Below are positions 23,954 to 36,201 of a DNA stretch of 64,000 bases, in pieces (position 1 is the first letter of the stretch; the number at the start of each line of letters is the position of its first letter). Source of the DNA: Pseudomonadota bacterium (GTDB lineage Bacteria; Pseudomonadota; Gammaproteobacteria; Burkholderiales; SG8-39); assembly GCA_947455195.1 (NCBI GenBank), contig CANGMI010000006.1, forward strand, positions 248,001 to 312,000, read 5' to 3'. The position numbers and the translations under genes were made by a program. The notes under the pieces were generated by a model. It was not told where the DNA came from. It worked only from the letters and a program-made list of their open reading frames with translations, and ran no database searches.

Positions 23954-25989
23954 ATGCTGGCCGACGGCAAACGGCTCCGGGGGACGCATGCCCGCGGGGC
24001 CGTTTCCTCGGCGCGATTCTAGCCCTCGGTCTCGCGATCGGCATGCTGCCCGCCCACGCAGTGCCGGCAGGTAACGGACGAGCCCCGGCCACCGCAACCC
24101 CGACCACGCCTGCCGCAGCAGCAACGGGCGACGCGGCCATCCGTCAGGCCGCCGAGGCATGGCGCGCGCGCAACCCCGCGCGGCTCGCCGCAGCCGTGGC
24201 GGGCTCGCGCAACCATGTACTGGCGCCCTGGGTCGACTACTGGCAACTCGCGCTGGGCATCGATCAGGCAAGCAGCGAGCAGGTGGATGCCTTTCTTGCT
24301 CGTCATCCAGGCAGCCTCCCCGCCGAACGCCTGCGCGGGGACTGGTTGCGCGCCCTGGCTCGTCATCAGCAGTGGGCGAGCCTCCACGCCGCGACCAGCA
24401 CCCGACCGCCCGAAGACCCCGAACTGCTCTGCCTCACGATCGAAGCGGCAGCCCGAGCGGGCAAACCGGCCTCGGCGGCCAGCGTAGCCCCGATGCTGCG
24501 GCTCGCACGGGCACTGCCCGAGGCCTGCGCAGCACTGATCGCGCCGCTGGCGGCCAGCGGGGTGATCGAGAGCGAGATGCTCTGGGAGCGCATCCACGTC
24601 CTGCTCGACAGCGGTTCACTGGCAGGGCTGCAGCAGACCAGCCAATGGCTCGACCGCAACCAGCGCCCCGACTCAGGCGATCTGGCGCTCGCCTGGTCAT
24701 CGCCACTCGCCTTCTTGCGGCGCCACCGACCCTTCACCGAAGTGCGTGCCGATCGAGAACTTCACGTGGTTGCACTCACACGCCTGGCGCGTGGCGACCC
24801 CTTCGCGGCCGGGCAATGGTTCGACAGCGCGAGCGCGGCACGATTGACCACGTCCGACCGGGCTTTCGTCTCGGCCCAGATCGGCGCTGCGCTCGCACGA
24901 CTGCACGCGCCAGGTGCCGTGTCCTGGTTCGACAACGTCGAGGGCATCAGCGTGAGCGAGGACATTGCTGCCTGGCGTGTGCGGGCGGCCCTGCGCGATG
25001 AAGACTGGCCCCGGGTCCGCACCGCAATCGACCGGATGCCAACCCCCGCCCGTTCCGATTCGGCCTGGATCTACTGGTCGGCACGGGCGCATCAGGCGCT
25101 GAACGCCCCGCAGCAGGCTCAGGCCGAACTCGCACGGATTGCGGGGGAGCACGACTTTTACGGGACGCTCGCCGCCGAGGAACTGGGGCGGCCTGCCCGG
25201 CTGCCCGATCGTCCTGCGGTGCCCTCCGCACTCGAGCTTGAAGCAGCTGCCAGCAACCCCTCGCTCGTGCGGGCAGCCGCCCTTTTCAGGCTCGGCCTGC
25301 GATCGGAGGGCGTCAGCGAATGGAACTGGGGGCTGCGCGGGCTCGATGACCCACAGCTCATCGCCGCCGCCGATTACGCGCGCAGTCTGGGTCTGTGGGA
25401 CCGCGCGATCAATACGGCCGAGCGCACCCGTGCCGCCCATGATTTCGGACTGCGCTTTCTCGCCCCCTATCAGGCAGTGTTCGAGCAGCACGCGCGTGAC
25501 CAGAGTCTCGTCAGCAGTTGGGTCCTGGGTGTGGCGCGGCAGGAGAGCCGCTTCATCGCCGACATCCGCTCATCGGCCGGTGCCGTGGGCCTGATGCAAC
25601 TCATGCCCGCCACCGCACGACTGGTTGCGCGACGCATCGGTCTTGCAGCGCCTGACCTCACCGATCCACAGACCAATGTGCGCCTGGGCACGAGTTACCT
25701 GCGCCAGGTGCTCGACCGGCTCGACAGCCAGCCTCTGCTGGCATCGGCGGGCTACAACGCCGGGCCGGGCCGGGCCGAGCGCTGGCGTGCTGCCCGGCCG
25801 CTCGAAGGCGCCATCTATGCCGAAACCATTCCATTCAACGAGACACGCGACTACGTGAAGCGGGTCCTGGCGAACACGGTCTGGTATGCACAGGTGCTGG
25901 GACAGCCCGCCATCAGCCTGAAGTCCCTGCTGGCAACCGTGCCGCCCCGCGCAGCGACCGCCGTCGCGAGCGAAGCCGCGGCTCGCTGA
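23954..25989 (+). CDS. slt: Soluble lytic murein transglycosylase (Slt family), start disturbed
   Basis: Periplasmic muramidase of about 660 aa. A long helical superhelix domain (about 40-480) precedes a C-terminal GEWL/SLT domain with catalytic Glu in GVARQESRF, then AVGLMQLMPATA, NVRLGTSYL and AGYNAGPGR. It cleaves glycan strands to 1,6-anhydromuropeptides. The hydrophobic leader RFLGAILALGLAIGMLPAHA (24001-24060) is a clear signal peptide, but its frame has no ATG, GTG or TTG between an upstream region antisense to the cyclo-ligase and the internal ATG 24043. GTG 23951/ATG 23954 would supply a proper start one frame away, separated by a run of five G at 23979-23983. I therefore give 23954 as the likely start, assuming a one-base error or real frameshift. 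Without that, only a start at 24043 remains. Confidence 0.82.
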
Positions 25990-26132
25990 GTTGCGGCGTC
26001 GGCGTCGTGCCTTGCGTGTCACGTGCCAGGCCGTCGTCTGATCGGACCCCTGCAGCCCTGCACGATGCCGCCATGGGCGCGAGGCGAATTGCGTAGAATC
26101 CACCGTTCACTGACTGCCTGGATAGGATCACG

Positions 26133-27089
26133 ATGGCTCGCGTGCTGCTGCTTGGAGGATCGGGTTTCATCGGCCGGCATGTGGCCGAACGTCTGGCCCT
26201 CGATCAGCATGTCATCACGATTCCGACACGGCGCCGCGAACGAAGTCGCCGCGATCTGATCACGTTGCCCACCGTCGACCTGGTGACTGCCGATGTCCAT
26301 GACGACGCCACGCTTGAACGGCTGATTGCCGGCAGCGATGTCGTGATCAATCTGGTGGGCATCCTTCAGAGCCGTCCGGGCACGCCCTACGGACCCGACT
26401 TCGAGCGCGCCCACGTCGCGTTGCCACGACGCGTGGCACAACTGTGCAGCCGGCATGCGGTCACCCGCCTGTTGCACATGAGCGCTCTGGGTGCCGACCT
26501 CGAGGGTCCGAGCGAGTATCTGCGCTCGCGAGGGGCTGGCGAAGCGGCGGTGCGCGACGCCGGTGGTGCGCTGGCCATCACGGTCTTTCGACCCTCGGTC
26601 GTCTTCGGCCCGGGTGACAGCTTTCTCACGCTCTTTGCCCGGATGCAGCGCTGGCTGCCCTTCATACCCCTTGCCATGACCGGCGCACGCTTTCAGCCGG
26701 TCTTCGTCGAAGACGTCGCCGAGGCCATCGCGCGTTCGGTCACCGATCCGGCGAGCGCAGGCCAGACCTTCGAGCTGGCCGGGCCGCAAGTCTTCACCCT
26801 GGGCGAGCTCGTGGCCCTGGCCGGCACCTTCAGCGGACATCCCCGCCCGATCTTGGCCCTGCCGCGGTTCATCGGCCTCGTGCAGGCAGCCGTGATGGAG
26901 CGACTGCCCGGTGCCCTGCTGTCGCGTGACAACCTGCGCTCGATGTCCGTCGACAACGTGTCGCAGGCTCGCTGGCCCTTCGGTCTCGTACCGACCGCGC
27001 TCGCCACCGTGGCGCCCGGCTGGCTCGGAAAGGCCTGGCCGCGATCGCGCTTCGATCGCCACCGGGCCGTCGCCGGCCGGCCCGGCTGA
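26133..27089 (+). CDS. NDUFA9-like NAD(P)-binding protein (atypical SDR, complex I-type)
   Basis: A 318-aa protein from ATG 26133. It starts with the nucleotide-binding strand VLLLGGSGFIGRHVAERL and continues with SDVVINLVGIL, LLHMSALGAD, RPSVVFGPGD and FELAGPQVFTLGEL, the pattern of atypical SDRs related to the mitochondrial complex I subunit NDUFA9. It lacks a normal YxxxK catalytic pair, consistent with a structural or cofactor-binding role. Bacterial members are usually annotated NAD(P)H-binding or sugar epimerase; the exact role is not established. Its TGA is followed directly by the cca ATG, so the two are translated together. Confidence 0.83.
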   Translation: MARVLLLGGSGFIGRHVAERLALDQHVITIPTRRRERSRRDLITLPTVDLVTADVHDDATLERLIAGSDVVINLVGILQSRPGTPYGPDFERAHVALPRRVAQLCSRHAVTRLLHMSALGADLEGPSEYLRSRGAGEAAVRDAGGALAITVFRPSVVFGPGDSFLTLFARMQRWLPFIPLAMTGARFQPVFVEDVAEAIARSVTDPASAGQTFELAGPQVFTLGELVALAGTFSGHPRPILALPRFIGLVQAAVMERLPGALLSRDNLRSMSVDNVSQARWPFGLVPTALATVAPGWLGKAWPRSRFDRHRAVAGRPG

Positions 27090-28232
27090 ATGAAGATCTA
27101 CACGGTGGGTGGGGCGGTGCGTGACCACCTGCTCGGATTGCCGGTGAAAGATCGCGACCATGTCGTGGTGGGCGCCACCGTCGAGGACATGCTGCGCGAC
27201 GGATTCCAGCAGGTCGGCCGTGACTTTCCCGTGTTCCTGCACCCGCAGACGCACGAGGAGTACGCCCTCGCCCGCACCGAGCGCAAGTCGGCGCGGGGCT
27301 ATCACGGGTTCGTCATCCATGCATCGCCCGATGTCAGCCTCGAAGACGATCTGGCACGGCGCGATCTCACGATCAATGCCATTGCCCGCGACGAATCAAC
27401 CGGGACACTGATCGACCCCTACCACGGCGTGCGCGATCTGCGGGCCGGGGTACTGCGTCATGTCGGTCCCGCCTTCATCGAAGATCCGGTGCGCATCCTG
27501 CGCCTGGCCCGCTTTGCGGCCCGGTTCGGATTTGTGGTGGCACCCGAAACACAGCAGCTCCTCGAGACGATGGTGGCGTCGGGCGAGGTCGACCATCTCG
27601 TGCCCGAGCGGGTCTGGCAGGAACTGTCCCGCGGGCTTGTGACGGCACGCCCCGACCGCATGATCGACGTTCTGGTGGGCTGCGGCGCACTGGCCCATCT
27701 CCTGCCGGGTGCTGTCGACGCAGGCGGGCGCACGGCCATCGCGGCACTCATGGGTGCGGCCCGCCGCGAGGCCAGTCTGGAAGAGCGCTTTGCCGCCTGG
27801 CTCGGGACCATCGCCGATGTGCCTCAGGGCACGGCGGTCGCCAACCACCTGCGTGCCCCGGTCGCCTGTCGCGAACTCCTCGTGCTCGGCATTCGACTGA
27901 AGTCGCAGGTGCTCGCCTGCACCGATGCACCGGCGGAAACGCTGGTTCGGGTGCTGCGTGAAGCCGACGCCTGGCGGCGTCCGGAGCGATTCGGACGGCT
28001 GCTGGCGGTCTGCGCCGATCTGGAGCGAGCACTCGAGCCGAGGGATGCAGCGGTGGCCACCGATCAACACGCGTCAATTGGCCGTCACCCCTGGGCCGAG
28101 CGGCTGACTGCAGCCCTTGGCGCGGCCGGCACGGTGGATACTGCCGCCATCGCCCGCAGTCGCCCGGCTGACATCGCGCAGGCCATCGAGCAGGCACGCA
28201 TCCAGGCCGTTCGCCCTGTGTGCAAGACCTGA
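27090..28232 (+). CDS. cca: CCA-adding tRNA nucleotidyltransferase, apparently without HD domain
   Basis: A 380-aa class II nucleotidyltransferase beginning immediately after the previous stop. N-terminal motifs are complete: GGAVRD, catalytic D21 and D23 in [20 protein letters not shown], the nucleotide-binding [10 protein letters not shown] and [18 protein letters not shown]. It adds or repairs the 3' CCA of tRNA. E. coli Cca (412 aa) has a C-terminal HD phosphohydrolase with an HxxxxLD-type metal motif after about residue 240. Here the corresponding region ([29 protein letters not shown]) lacks such histidines and the protein is about 30 residues shorter, so the 2',3'-cyclic phosphodiesterase/phosphatase activity is probably lost. 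Confidence 0.92.
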   Translation: MKIYTVGGAVRDHLLGLPVKDRDHVVVGATVEDMLRDGFQQVGRDFPVFLHPQTHEEYALARTERKSARGYHGFVIHASPDVSLEDDLARRDLTINAIARDESTGTLIDPYHGVRDLRAGVLRHVGPAFIEDPVRILRLARFAARFGFVVAPETQQLLETMVASGEVDHLVPERVWQELSRGLVTARPDRMIDVLVGCGALAHLLPGAVDAGGRTAIAALMGAARREASLEERFAAWLGTIADVPQGTAVANHLRAPVACRELLVLGIRLKSQVLACTDAPAETLVRVLREADAWRRPERFGRLLAVCADLERALEPRDAAVATDQHASIGRHPWAERLTAALGAAGTVDTAAIARSRPADIAQAIEQARIQAVRPVCKT

Positions 28233-28291
28233 CCGCACGTGCCGATTCACGCCAGACCTGACCCCCTCCCCTCAGCGCAGACAGCCTCGCC

Positions 28292-29074
28292 ATGATCACC
28301 ATCGTTACCGCCAACCTGAACGGCATTCGCTCGGCCACGACCAAGGGCTTCTTCGGCTGGATGGATGCGACGCAACCCGATATCGTCTGCGTGCAGGAAC
28401 TGAAGGCGCAAGCGGCCGACCTGGACGAGCGCATGCGAGCGCCGCCCGGCTATCAGGGCCTGTTCCACTGCGCGGAGAAGAAGGGCTACAGCGGTGTGGG
28501 CATCTACGCCCGCCGCACGCCCGATCGCGTCATCGAAGGCATCGGACACGCCGGGTTCGATGCCGAGGGGCGCTACTTGCGTGCCGATTTCGGCGCGCTC
28601 AGCGTCATTTCGCTCTACCTGCCTTCGGGGTCGAGTTCGCCCGACCGGCAGGTCGCCAAGTTCGCCTTCATGGCCGAATTCGATCCGGTGCTGGCTGCCC
28701 TGCGAGCCGAGGGGCGCGAGATCGTGATCTGCGGCGACTGGAACATCGCGCATCGCGAGATCGATCTGAAGAACTGGAAAGGCAACCTGAAGAACAGCGG
28801 ATTCCTGCCCGAGGAACGGGCCTGGATGACCAGCCTCCTTGGCGAACGCGGTTGGGTCGACGTGTACCGGCGCATCCATCCGGAGGCAACCGAGGAGGCT
28901 TACACCTGGTGGAGCAATCGGGGGCAGGCGCGTGCGAAGAACGTGGGGTGGCGCATCGACTACCAGGTCGCCACACCCGGGATCGCAGCCACCGCGACAC
29001 GCAGCAGTGTCTACAAGGACCAGCGCTTTTCCGATCATGCACCGCTCATGGTGCATTACGGCTTCGCCCCCTGA
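28292..29074 (+). CDS. xth: Exodeoxyribonuclease III family AP endonuclease
   Basis: A 260-aa protein from ATG 28292. Motifs of the exonuclease III fold: TANLNGIRS (Asn ligand), VCVQELKAQ (Mg2+ ligand Glu), YSGVGIYAR, GDWNIAH (Asp/Asn pair) and SDHAPLMV (catalytic Asp-His). It nicks DNA 5' of abasic sites and has 3'-5' exonuclease and 3'-phosphatase activity in base-excision repair. The length is standard. It follows cca by 59 bases. Confidence 0.94.
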   Translation: MITIVTANLNGIRSATTKGFFGWMDATQPDIVCVQELKAQAADLDERMRAPPGYQGLFHCAEKKGYSGVGIYARRTPDRVIEGIGHAGFDAEGRYLRADFGALSVISLYLPSGSSSPDRQVAKFAFMAEFDPVLAALRAEGREIVICGDWNIAHREIDLKNWKGNLKNSGFLPEERAWMTSLLGERGWVDVYRRIHPEATEEAYTWWSNRGQARAKNVGWRIDYQVATPGIAATATRSSVYKDQRFSDHAPLMVHYGFAP

Positions 29075-29259
29075 CGAGTCAGTGAGGCCCAGTGAGGGGC
29101 CATGCGGGTTCGCGGGCGTCGGTGCGGCCCACGACAGGGGCCATCGAGGCCACGGGAGGCGTCGTGATCGGCACGGGGCGAGGGCGCGGCGTGAATGCGC
29201 CCGACGCCGCCGCCGCAATACTGTGCAACAAAGGGGGCTTGCAGGTAGCATAGGGGTCC

Positions 29260-30090
29260 ATGAGGTACACCCCCGAATCCTGCCGCACCGCCGATCGGCA
29301 TCCGCGACGGCAACCGACCCGCTGGCGGGCCGGGCAGCCTCGCGCGCGCCTGACCCTCATCCTCGTGAGCGCCCTGACGAGCATCGCCCTGCCGGCGGGC
29401 GCACAGACGCTCTACCGATACACCAATGAGAAAGGCATCGTCGTCTACAGCGACACGCCGACGAACACGGCCGGACAGCCCGTCGATCGCATGACCAGTG
29501 GTGGCGTCGCCATCAAACGCCCGCCAGCCCCCGACAAGAACGCACCGAGCCGCACCGAGACGGTGCGGGCAGCCAGCCCCGAAGCAACGGCCAGCAGCCG
29601 CGATGCCGAAGACCGGCAGCGACGCAACACGGCGCTCCTGTCAACCTACAACAGCGTGCAGGAAATCGAGGCCTCGCGTCTGCACGCCCTGCGCGAGCCA
29701 CTCGAACTGCTGCGCCAGGCACAGAAGCGGATGATCGCAGCCGGGCGGCTCCTCAATCAGCTCCAGCGCACCGCCGGCCCTGCGCCTGCCAGTGGCACAG
29801 GCAGCAATGCCACGCCAACCATGGCCGGCACCACCGACCTGGCGCAGCAGCTCGAGGGGGCCCGCTTCGACCTGAAGACCCAGGCCCTGGTCACCCAGAA
29901 CAAGCAGCATGAAGTCGAAGTCATCCAGGCGCGCTTCGACGATGACCTGAAGCGCTACATCGCGTTGACGAATACGGGTGGAGCAGCAGCCGCAGCGCCC
30001 TCACCGCCCGGTCAGGCACCCACCCCAGCCCCCATGACGGTCACGGTTCCCGTACCCCCCGGTCCATCCGGCAACGGCTCGCCGCGCTAG
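29260..30090 (+). CDS. Secreted DUF4124 protein with coiled-coil segment
   Basis: A 276-aa protein from ATG 29260. A long basic N-region and hydrophobic LTLILVSALTSIALPAGAQ form a signal peptide with cleavage after AGA or GAQ. The mature start TLYRYTNEKGIVVYSDTPTN is the DUF4124 domain, a short periplasmic module with the pattern YRYxxxxGxxxYSDxP. Residues about 115-235 are helical and charged (EASRLHALREPLELLRQAQKR), probably a coiled coil, followed by a Pro/Ala-rich disordered tail. Function is unknown for the family. It converges on gatB with 25 bases between stops. Confidence 0.82.
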   Translation: MRYTPESCRTADRHPRRQPTRWRAGQPRARLTLILVSALTSIALPAGAQTLYRYTNEKGIVVYSDTPTNTAGQPVDRMTSGGVAIKRPPAPDKNAPSRTETVRAASPEATASSRDAEDRQRRNTALLSTYNSVQEIEASRLHALREPLELLRQAQKRMIAAGRLLNQLQRTAGPAPASGTGSNATPTMAGTTDLAQQLEGARFDLKTQALVTQNKQHEVEVIQARFDDDLKRYIALTNTGGAAAAAPSPPGQAPTPAPMTVTVPVPPGPSGNGSPR

Positions 30091-30115
30091 GCCGGCCCGC
30101 CGGCAGCGACCTGCC

Positions 30116-31567
<1,452 letters not shown>

Positions 31568-31575
31568 GGCGGTCC

Positions 31576-33045
31576 TCAGGCAGTCGCTGCGGCAGGCATG
31601 CGTCGATGCCAGTCGGTTTCGCGCTGGAAGGCAGCAGCGACACCGAGCATGCGCGCCTCGGCAAAATAGTTGCCCACCAGTTGCAGGCCGATCGGCAGAT
31701 CGTGCGCCCCGATGCCACACGGGATCGACATCGCGGGCAGGCCCGCCAGGTTGGGCGCAATGGTGTAGATGTCCGACAGATACATCTGCAACGGATCGGC
31801 CGCATGAGCACCGAGCGGAAATGCAACCGTGGGACTGGTCGGGCCGACGATGAGGTCGCAGTGTGCGAACGCGTCCTTGAAGTCCTGTGCAACCAGGCGA
31901 CGCACCCGCTGCGCCTGCAGGTAATAGGCGTCGTAGTAGCCGTGCGAGAGCACGAACGCACCGATGAGGATGCGTCGCCGCACCTCGGGGCCGAAACCTT
32001 CGGCCCGGGTCCGGGAATACATGTCGGCCAGGTCGGTGTAATCGGCCGCCCGATGGCCGTAGCGCACACCGTCGTAACGCGACAGATTCGATGAGGCCTC
32101 GGCTGGCGCAATGACGTAGTAGGCTGGCAGCGCGAGTTCCATGCGCGGCAGGTCGACTTCAACGGTCCTCGCACCCAGGCGGCGCAAGGTATCGATCGCG
32201 GCTTCGACCCCTGCGCGGACATCGGCGCTCATGCCCTCGGCAAAATAGGCTCGCGGCAGGCCGATGGTGAGCCCCGCCAGGCCTTGCTCGAGATCGCGCC
32301 GGTAGTCTTCGGCAGGACGCGCCACGCTCGTTGCGTCGCGCGGATCATGCCCGGCCATGAGATTCGTCAGCACGGCCAGGTCTTCGGCCGTGCGCGCAAT
32401 CGGCCCGGCCTGATCGAGGCTCGAGGCATAGGCAATCATGCCGTAGCGGGACACCAGCCCGTAGGTGGGCTTGAGCCCGCTGACGCCACACAGCGAAGCC
32501 GGTTGCCGGATCGATCCACCGGTATCGGTGGCGGTTGCTGCCGGCACCAGCGCGGCCGCGACCGCCGCCGCCGATCCGCCCGACGATCCACCGGGCACGC
32601 GCTCGAGATCCCACGGGTTGCGCACCGGTCCGAAGAACGAGCTCTCGCTGGAAGAGCCCATGGCGAACTCGTCCATGTTGAGCTTGCCCATGTTCACGGC
32701 ACCGGCCGCGTCGAAGCGCTCGATGACCTGCGCGTCGTAAGGCGCGACGAACCCGGCCAGCATCCGCGATGCGCAGGTCGTGCGCCAGCCACGGGCCATG
32801 AAGATGTCCTTGTGCGCCACCGGCACGCCCGTGAGGGGGCCTGCCTCGCCCCGCGCGATGCGCTGGTCGGCCGCAGCCGCCTGGCGCAGGCTCGTCTCGG
32901 GATCAACCGTGATGAAGGCGTTGAGCGACGGATTGAGCGCGCTGATGCGCCCGAGAAGCGCCCCGACCAGTTCGACGCTCGAAACCTCGCGCGCCGCCAG
33001 CGCGCGAGCCGTCTCGACCAGACTCATCGAATGCAGAGCGCTCAT
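31576..33045 (-). CDS. gatA: Asp-tRNA(Asn)/Glu-tRNA(Gln) amidotransferase subunit A
   Basis: A 489-aa amidase-signature enzyme. The Ser-cisSer-Lys triad is visible: K79 in [11 protein letters not shown]154 in GGSSGGSA and S178 in [12 protein letters not shown]. It releases ammonia from glutamine and channels it to GatB. I chose ATG 33045 ([13 protein letters not shown]); ATG 33027 ([14 protein letters not shown]) is a reasonable alternative. It lies 46 bases after gatC. Confidence 0.96.
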   Translation of the reverse strand: MSALHSMSLVETARALAAREVSSVELVGALLGRISALNPSLNAFITVDPETSLRQAAAADQRIARGEAGPLTGVPVAHKDIFMARGWRTTCASRMLAGFVAPYDAQVIERFDAAGAVNMGKLNMDEFAMGSSSESSFFGPVRNPWDLERVPGGSSGGSAAAVAAALVPAATATDTGGSIRQPASLCGVSGLKPTYGLVSRYGMIAYASSLDQAGPIARTAEDLAVLTNLMAGHDPRDATSVARPAEDYRRDLEQGLAGLTIGLPRAYFAEGMSADVRAGVEAAIDTLRRLGARTVEVDLPRMELALPAYYVIAPAEASSNLSRYDGVRYGHRAADYTDLADMYSRTRAEGFGPEVRRRILIGAFVLSHGYYDAYYLQAQRVRRLVAQDFKDAFAHCDLIVGPTSPTVAFPLGAHAADPLQMYLSDIYTIAPNLAGLPAMSIPCGIGAHDLPIGLQLVGNYFAEARMLGVAAAFQRETDWHRRMPAAATA

Positions 33046-33091
33046 CGCCCGACTCCAGCGCGCGGCAGGCACGGTACCACTCGGCTCGGCA

Positions 33092-33379
33092 TCATTCGAT
33101 CACCCGCGGAACCAGATAAAGCCCATCTTCGACCGCAGGTGCACCGGCCTGGAAGTCGGCTCGCCGATCGGTTTCGGTGACGACATCGGGGCGCAACGGT
33201 GCATGCATGTCGAACGCATGCGCCATCGGCACCACGCCGGCGGTATCCACACCCTGCATCTGCTCGACCAGACCGAGAATGCCGTTCAGTTCACCGTGCA
33301 GCGCCGCAACCTCGGCGTCGGTTACCGCGATGCGGGCAAGCAGGGCAATGCGACGCACGGCATCGGAGTCCAGGGGCAT
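33092..33379 (-). CDS. gatC: Asp-tRNA(Asn)/Glu-tRNA(Gln) amidotransferase subunit C
   Basis: A 95-aa subunit from ATG 33379 ([19 protein letters not shown]), a typical GatC beginning. The middle [26 protein letters not shown] and the C-terminal [27 protein letters not shown] are conserved family features. GatC wraps around and stabilises GatA on GatB. It is the first gene of gatCAB and divergent from mreB across 286 bases. ATG 33427 would add 16 residues not seen in the family. Confidence 0.94.
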   Translation of the reverse strand: MPLDSDAVRRIALLARIAVTDAEVAALHGELNGILGLVEQMQGVDTAGVVPMAHAFDMHAPLRPDVVTETDRRADFQAGAPAVEDGLYLVPRVIE

Positions 33380-33530
33380 GGCAATGAGCTCGATGGAAGC
33401 CGGCCGCGACGCGGCCCGCAATGACACACAAGAGGGCCTTGTTGACGCAACCCGGCAAGATCACGGCTGCCCACAGCCCCCGGAGGGGTTTCGCGCCGCG
33501 CAAACGGGAGGAAACAGGCCGACAATCCGT

Positions 33531-33536
33531 TATTAT
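33531..33536 (+). promoter_or_regulatory. Candidate -10 element for the mreB operon
   Basis: TATTAT lies in a short AT-rich patch (GTTATTATAGG) 130 bases before the mreB ATG, within a 286-base GC-rich divergent spacer. No good -35 is found 16-18 bases upstream, so this is only a candidate. Confidence 0.3.
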
Positions 33537-33653
33537 AGGCCTGTTCAGACAGTCTGGTCGGCAACCGCCGTCGACATCACCCCCGGTCCCGCGCTCGAAC
33601 CTTCGGCTGCCGGCACGGGTCAGACCCGACCCGAACACCACACAGTCACTTGA

Positions 33654-34709
<1,056 letters not shown>

Positions 34710-34736
34710 CCGCGTCACGCGCAGAGTCAGGCGAGC

Positions 34737-35648
34737 ATGGAGGCTCACACACCGCCGCTGTTCCTGCGCGGGCCGTCGCCCTTCGTCAGGCTGCTGTTCT
34801 TCGGGGTGCTCTCGCTGGTCCTGATGGTTTTCGACGCCCGCTTCGGCTACGTCGAGCCGCTGCGCGAGGGACTGCTGTGGTTCAGTTACCCGCTGCAGCG
34901 GGTGGCGGCGTTGCCCGGCAGCGTGTTCAATGCAGTCAGTGACTTCTTCGTGAGCCAGTCGCGCCTGCAGCAGGACAACAGCACGCTGCGCCGGGAACGA
35001 CTGCGTGATGCCGAACAGTTGCTCACGCTCGAGGCATTGCGGGCCGAGAACCGCAACCTGCGCGCCCTGCTGGGCGCGCGCGAACCCATAGCCAGCCAGT
35101 CGCTCGTGGCCTCCATCGCCTATGTCGGCCGCGACGCGTTCAGCCGCAAGGTCATCATCGACAAGGGCTCGCAGGCCGGGATTCTGGCCGGGCACCCGGT
35201 CATCGATACCGGTGGTGTGATCGGTCAGGTCACCCGGGTCCACCCACTGCTGGCCGAAGTCACCCTCATCATCGACAAGGACCAGGCCATCCCGGTACGG
35301 GTCATGCGCAACGGACTGCGCGGTGTCGCTTTTGGCACGGGTGACGGCTCCACGATCGAATTGCGCTACATGGCGATGAATGCCGACATCGCGGTCGGTG
35401 ACCTGCTCGTCACCTCCGGGATCGACAGCGTGTTTCCGGCAGGCCTCCCGGTGGCCACAGTCGGTCGGATCGACCGCGACGCAGCCCTGCAGTTCGCCCG
35501 GGTCCTGTGCACCCCCACCGGAGAGCCGGGCAACAATCGTGAAGTGCTGATCGTAGCCACCGAGGTCCCCGACCTCGCGCCCTATCCGGCCGAAGACGGC
35601 ACGGCGCCACGCGCCGGACGCTCGGGACGGCGCGGGCGGGGACGCTGA
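34737..35648 (+). CDS. mreC: Rod shape-determining protein MreC
   Basis: A 303-aa bitopic inner-membrane protein from ATG 34737. A membrane helix at about 18-38 (LLFFGVLSLVLMVF) is followed by a coiled coil (about 70-112, LQQDNSTLRRERLRDAEQ...LRAENRNLRALLG) and a periplasmic double beta-barrel (ASIAYVGRDAFSRKVIIDKGS; GHPVIDTGGVIGQV). It links MreB to PBP2 and RodA. The C-terminal tail is Arg/Gly-rich. It lies 27 bases after mreB and 3 before mreD. Confidence 0.95.
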   Translation: MEAHTPPLFLRGPSPFVRLLFFGVLSLVLMVFDARFGYVEPLREGLLWFSYPLQRVAALPGSVFNAVSDFFVSQSRLQQDNSTLRRERLRDAEQLLTLEALRAENRNLRALLGAREPIASQSLVASIAYVGRDAFSRKVIIDKGSQAGILAGHPVIDTGGVIGQVTRVHPLLAEVTLIIDKDQAIPVRVMRNGLRGVAFGTGDGSTIELRYMAMNADIAVGDLLVTSGIDSVFPAGLPVATVGRIDRDAALQFARVLCTPTGEPGNNREVLIVATEVPDLAPYPAEDGTAPRAGRSGRRGRGR

Positions 35649-35651
35649 GCC

Positions 35652-36188
35652 ATGGCGACACTGCCCCCACCCATGAGCTACGAGATTCCATCCATCACGA
35701 TGGAGTCCGATGCACGTCTGCGCACGATCTGGCTGAGCATCATCGCCGCCTTCCTCTTCAACATGCTGCCCTGGCACGACCTGCAGGGTGTTCCCGATCT
35801 GGTGGCGCTGGCCGTGCTCTTCTGGTCGATTCATCAGCCGCATCGGTTCAGCGTGGGCAGCGCCTTCTGCGCCGGACTGCTGCTCGATGCGGCCAACGGC
35901 GTGCTGCTGGGCCAGCATGCACTCGCCTGCAGTGCGCTCGCCTTTGCCGGCAACGAATTGTCGCGCCGTGTCCTCGGCTTCGGGCTCCGTGCGCAGGCCT
36001 TCCATGTGGTGGTACTGCTCCTGCTGGCACAGGCGCTGATGCTGGCGGTGCGCATCGCGATGGGCGGTACCTTTCCCGGCGTGGCCTGGTTTGCCTCGAG
36101 CCTCATCGCCACGCTGTTCTGGCCCCTGGCCTCGTTTGCGCACCGGTTCGGCCGCCAGGTCGGACGCTCGGCCGACCCCTCCAACTGA
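35652..36188 (+). CDS. mreD: Rod shape-determining protein MreD
   Basis: A 178-aa polytopic membrane protein from ATG 35652, with about five hydrophobic segments (LSIIAAFLFNMLPW, DLVALAVLFWSI, FCAGLLLDAANGVLLGQHAL, FHVVVLLLLAQALML, WFASSLIATLFWPLASF). FxxGLLLDAxxGxxLG is the MreD hallmark. It bridges MreC and the RodA/PBP2 synthase. The first 25 residues are soluble and may not all be translated; ATG 35679 is another start. Confidence 0.92.
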   Translation: MATLPPPMSYEIPSITMESDARLRTIWLSIIAAFLFNMLPWHDLQGVPDLVALAVLFWSIHQPHRFSVGSAFCAGLLLDAANGVLLGQHALACSALAFAGNELSRRVLGFGLRAQAFHVVVLLLLAQALMLAVRIAMGGTFPGVAWFASSLIATLFWPLASFAHRFGRQVGRSADPSN

Positions 36189-36201
36189 GGCCGGGCCGAC
36201 C

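Noticed and set aside
33442-33447. TTGACG as a -35 for mreB
   Set aside because: No -10-like hexamer lies 16-18 bases downstream.
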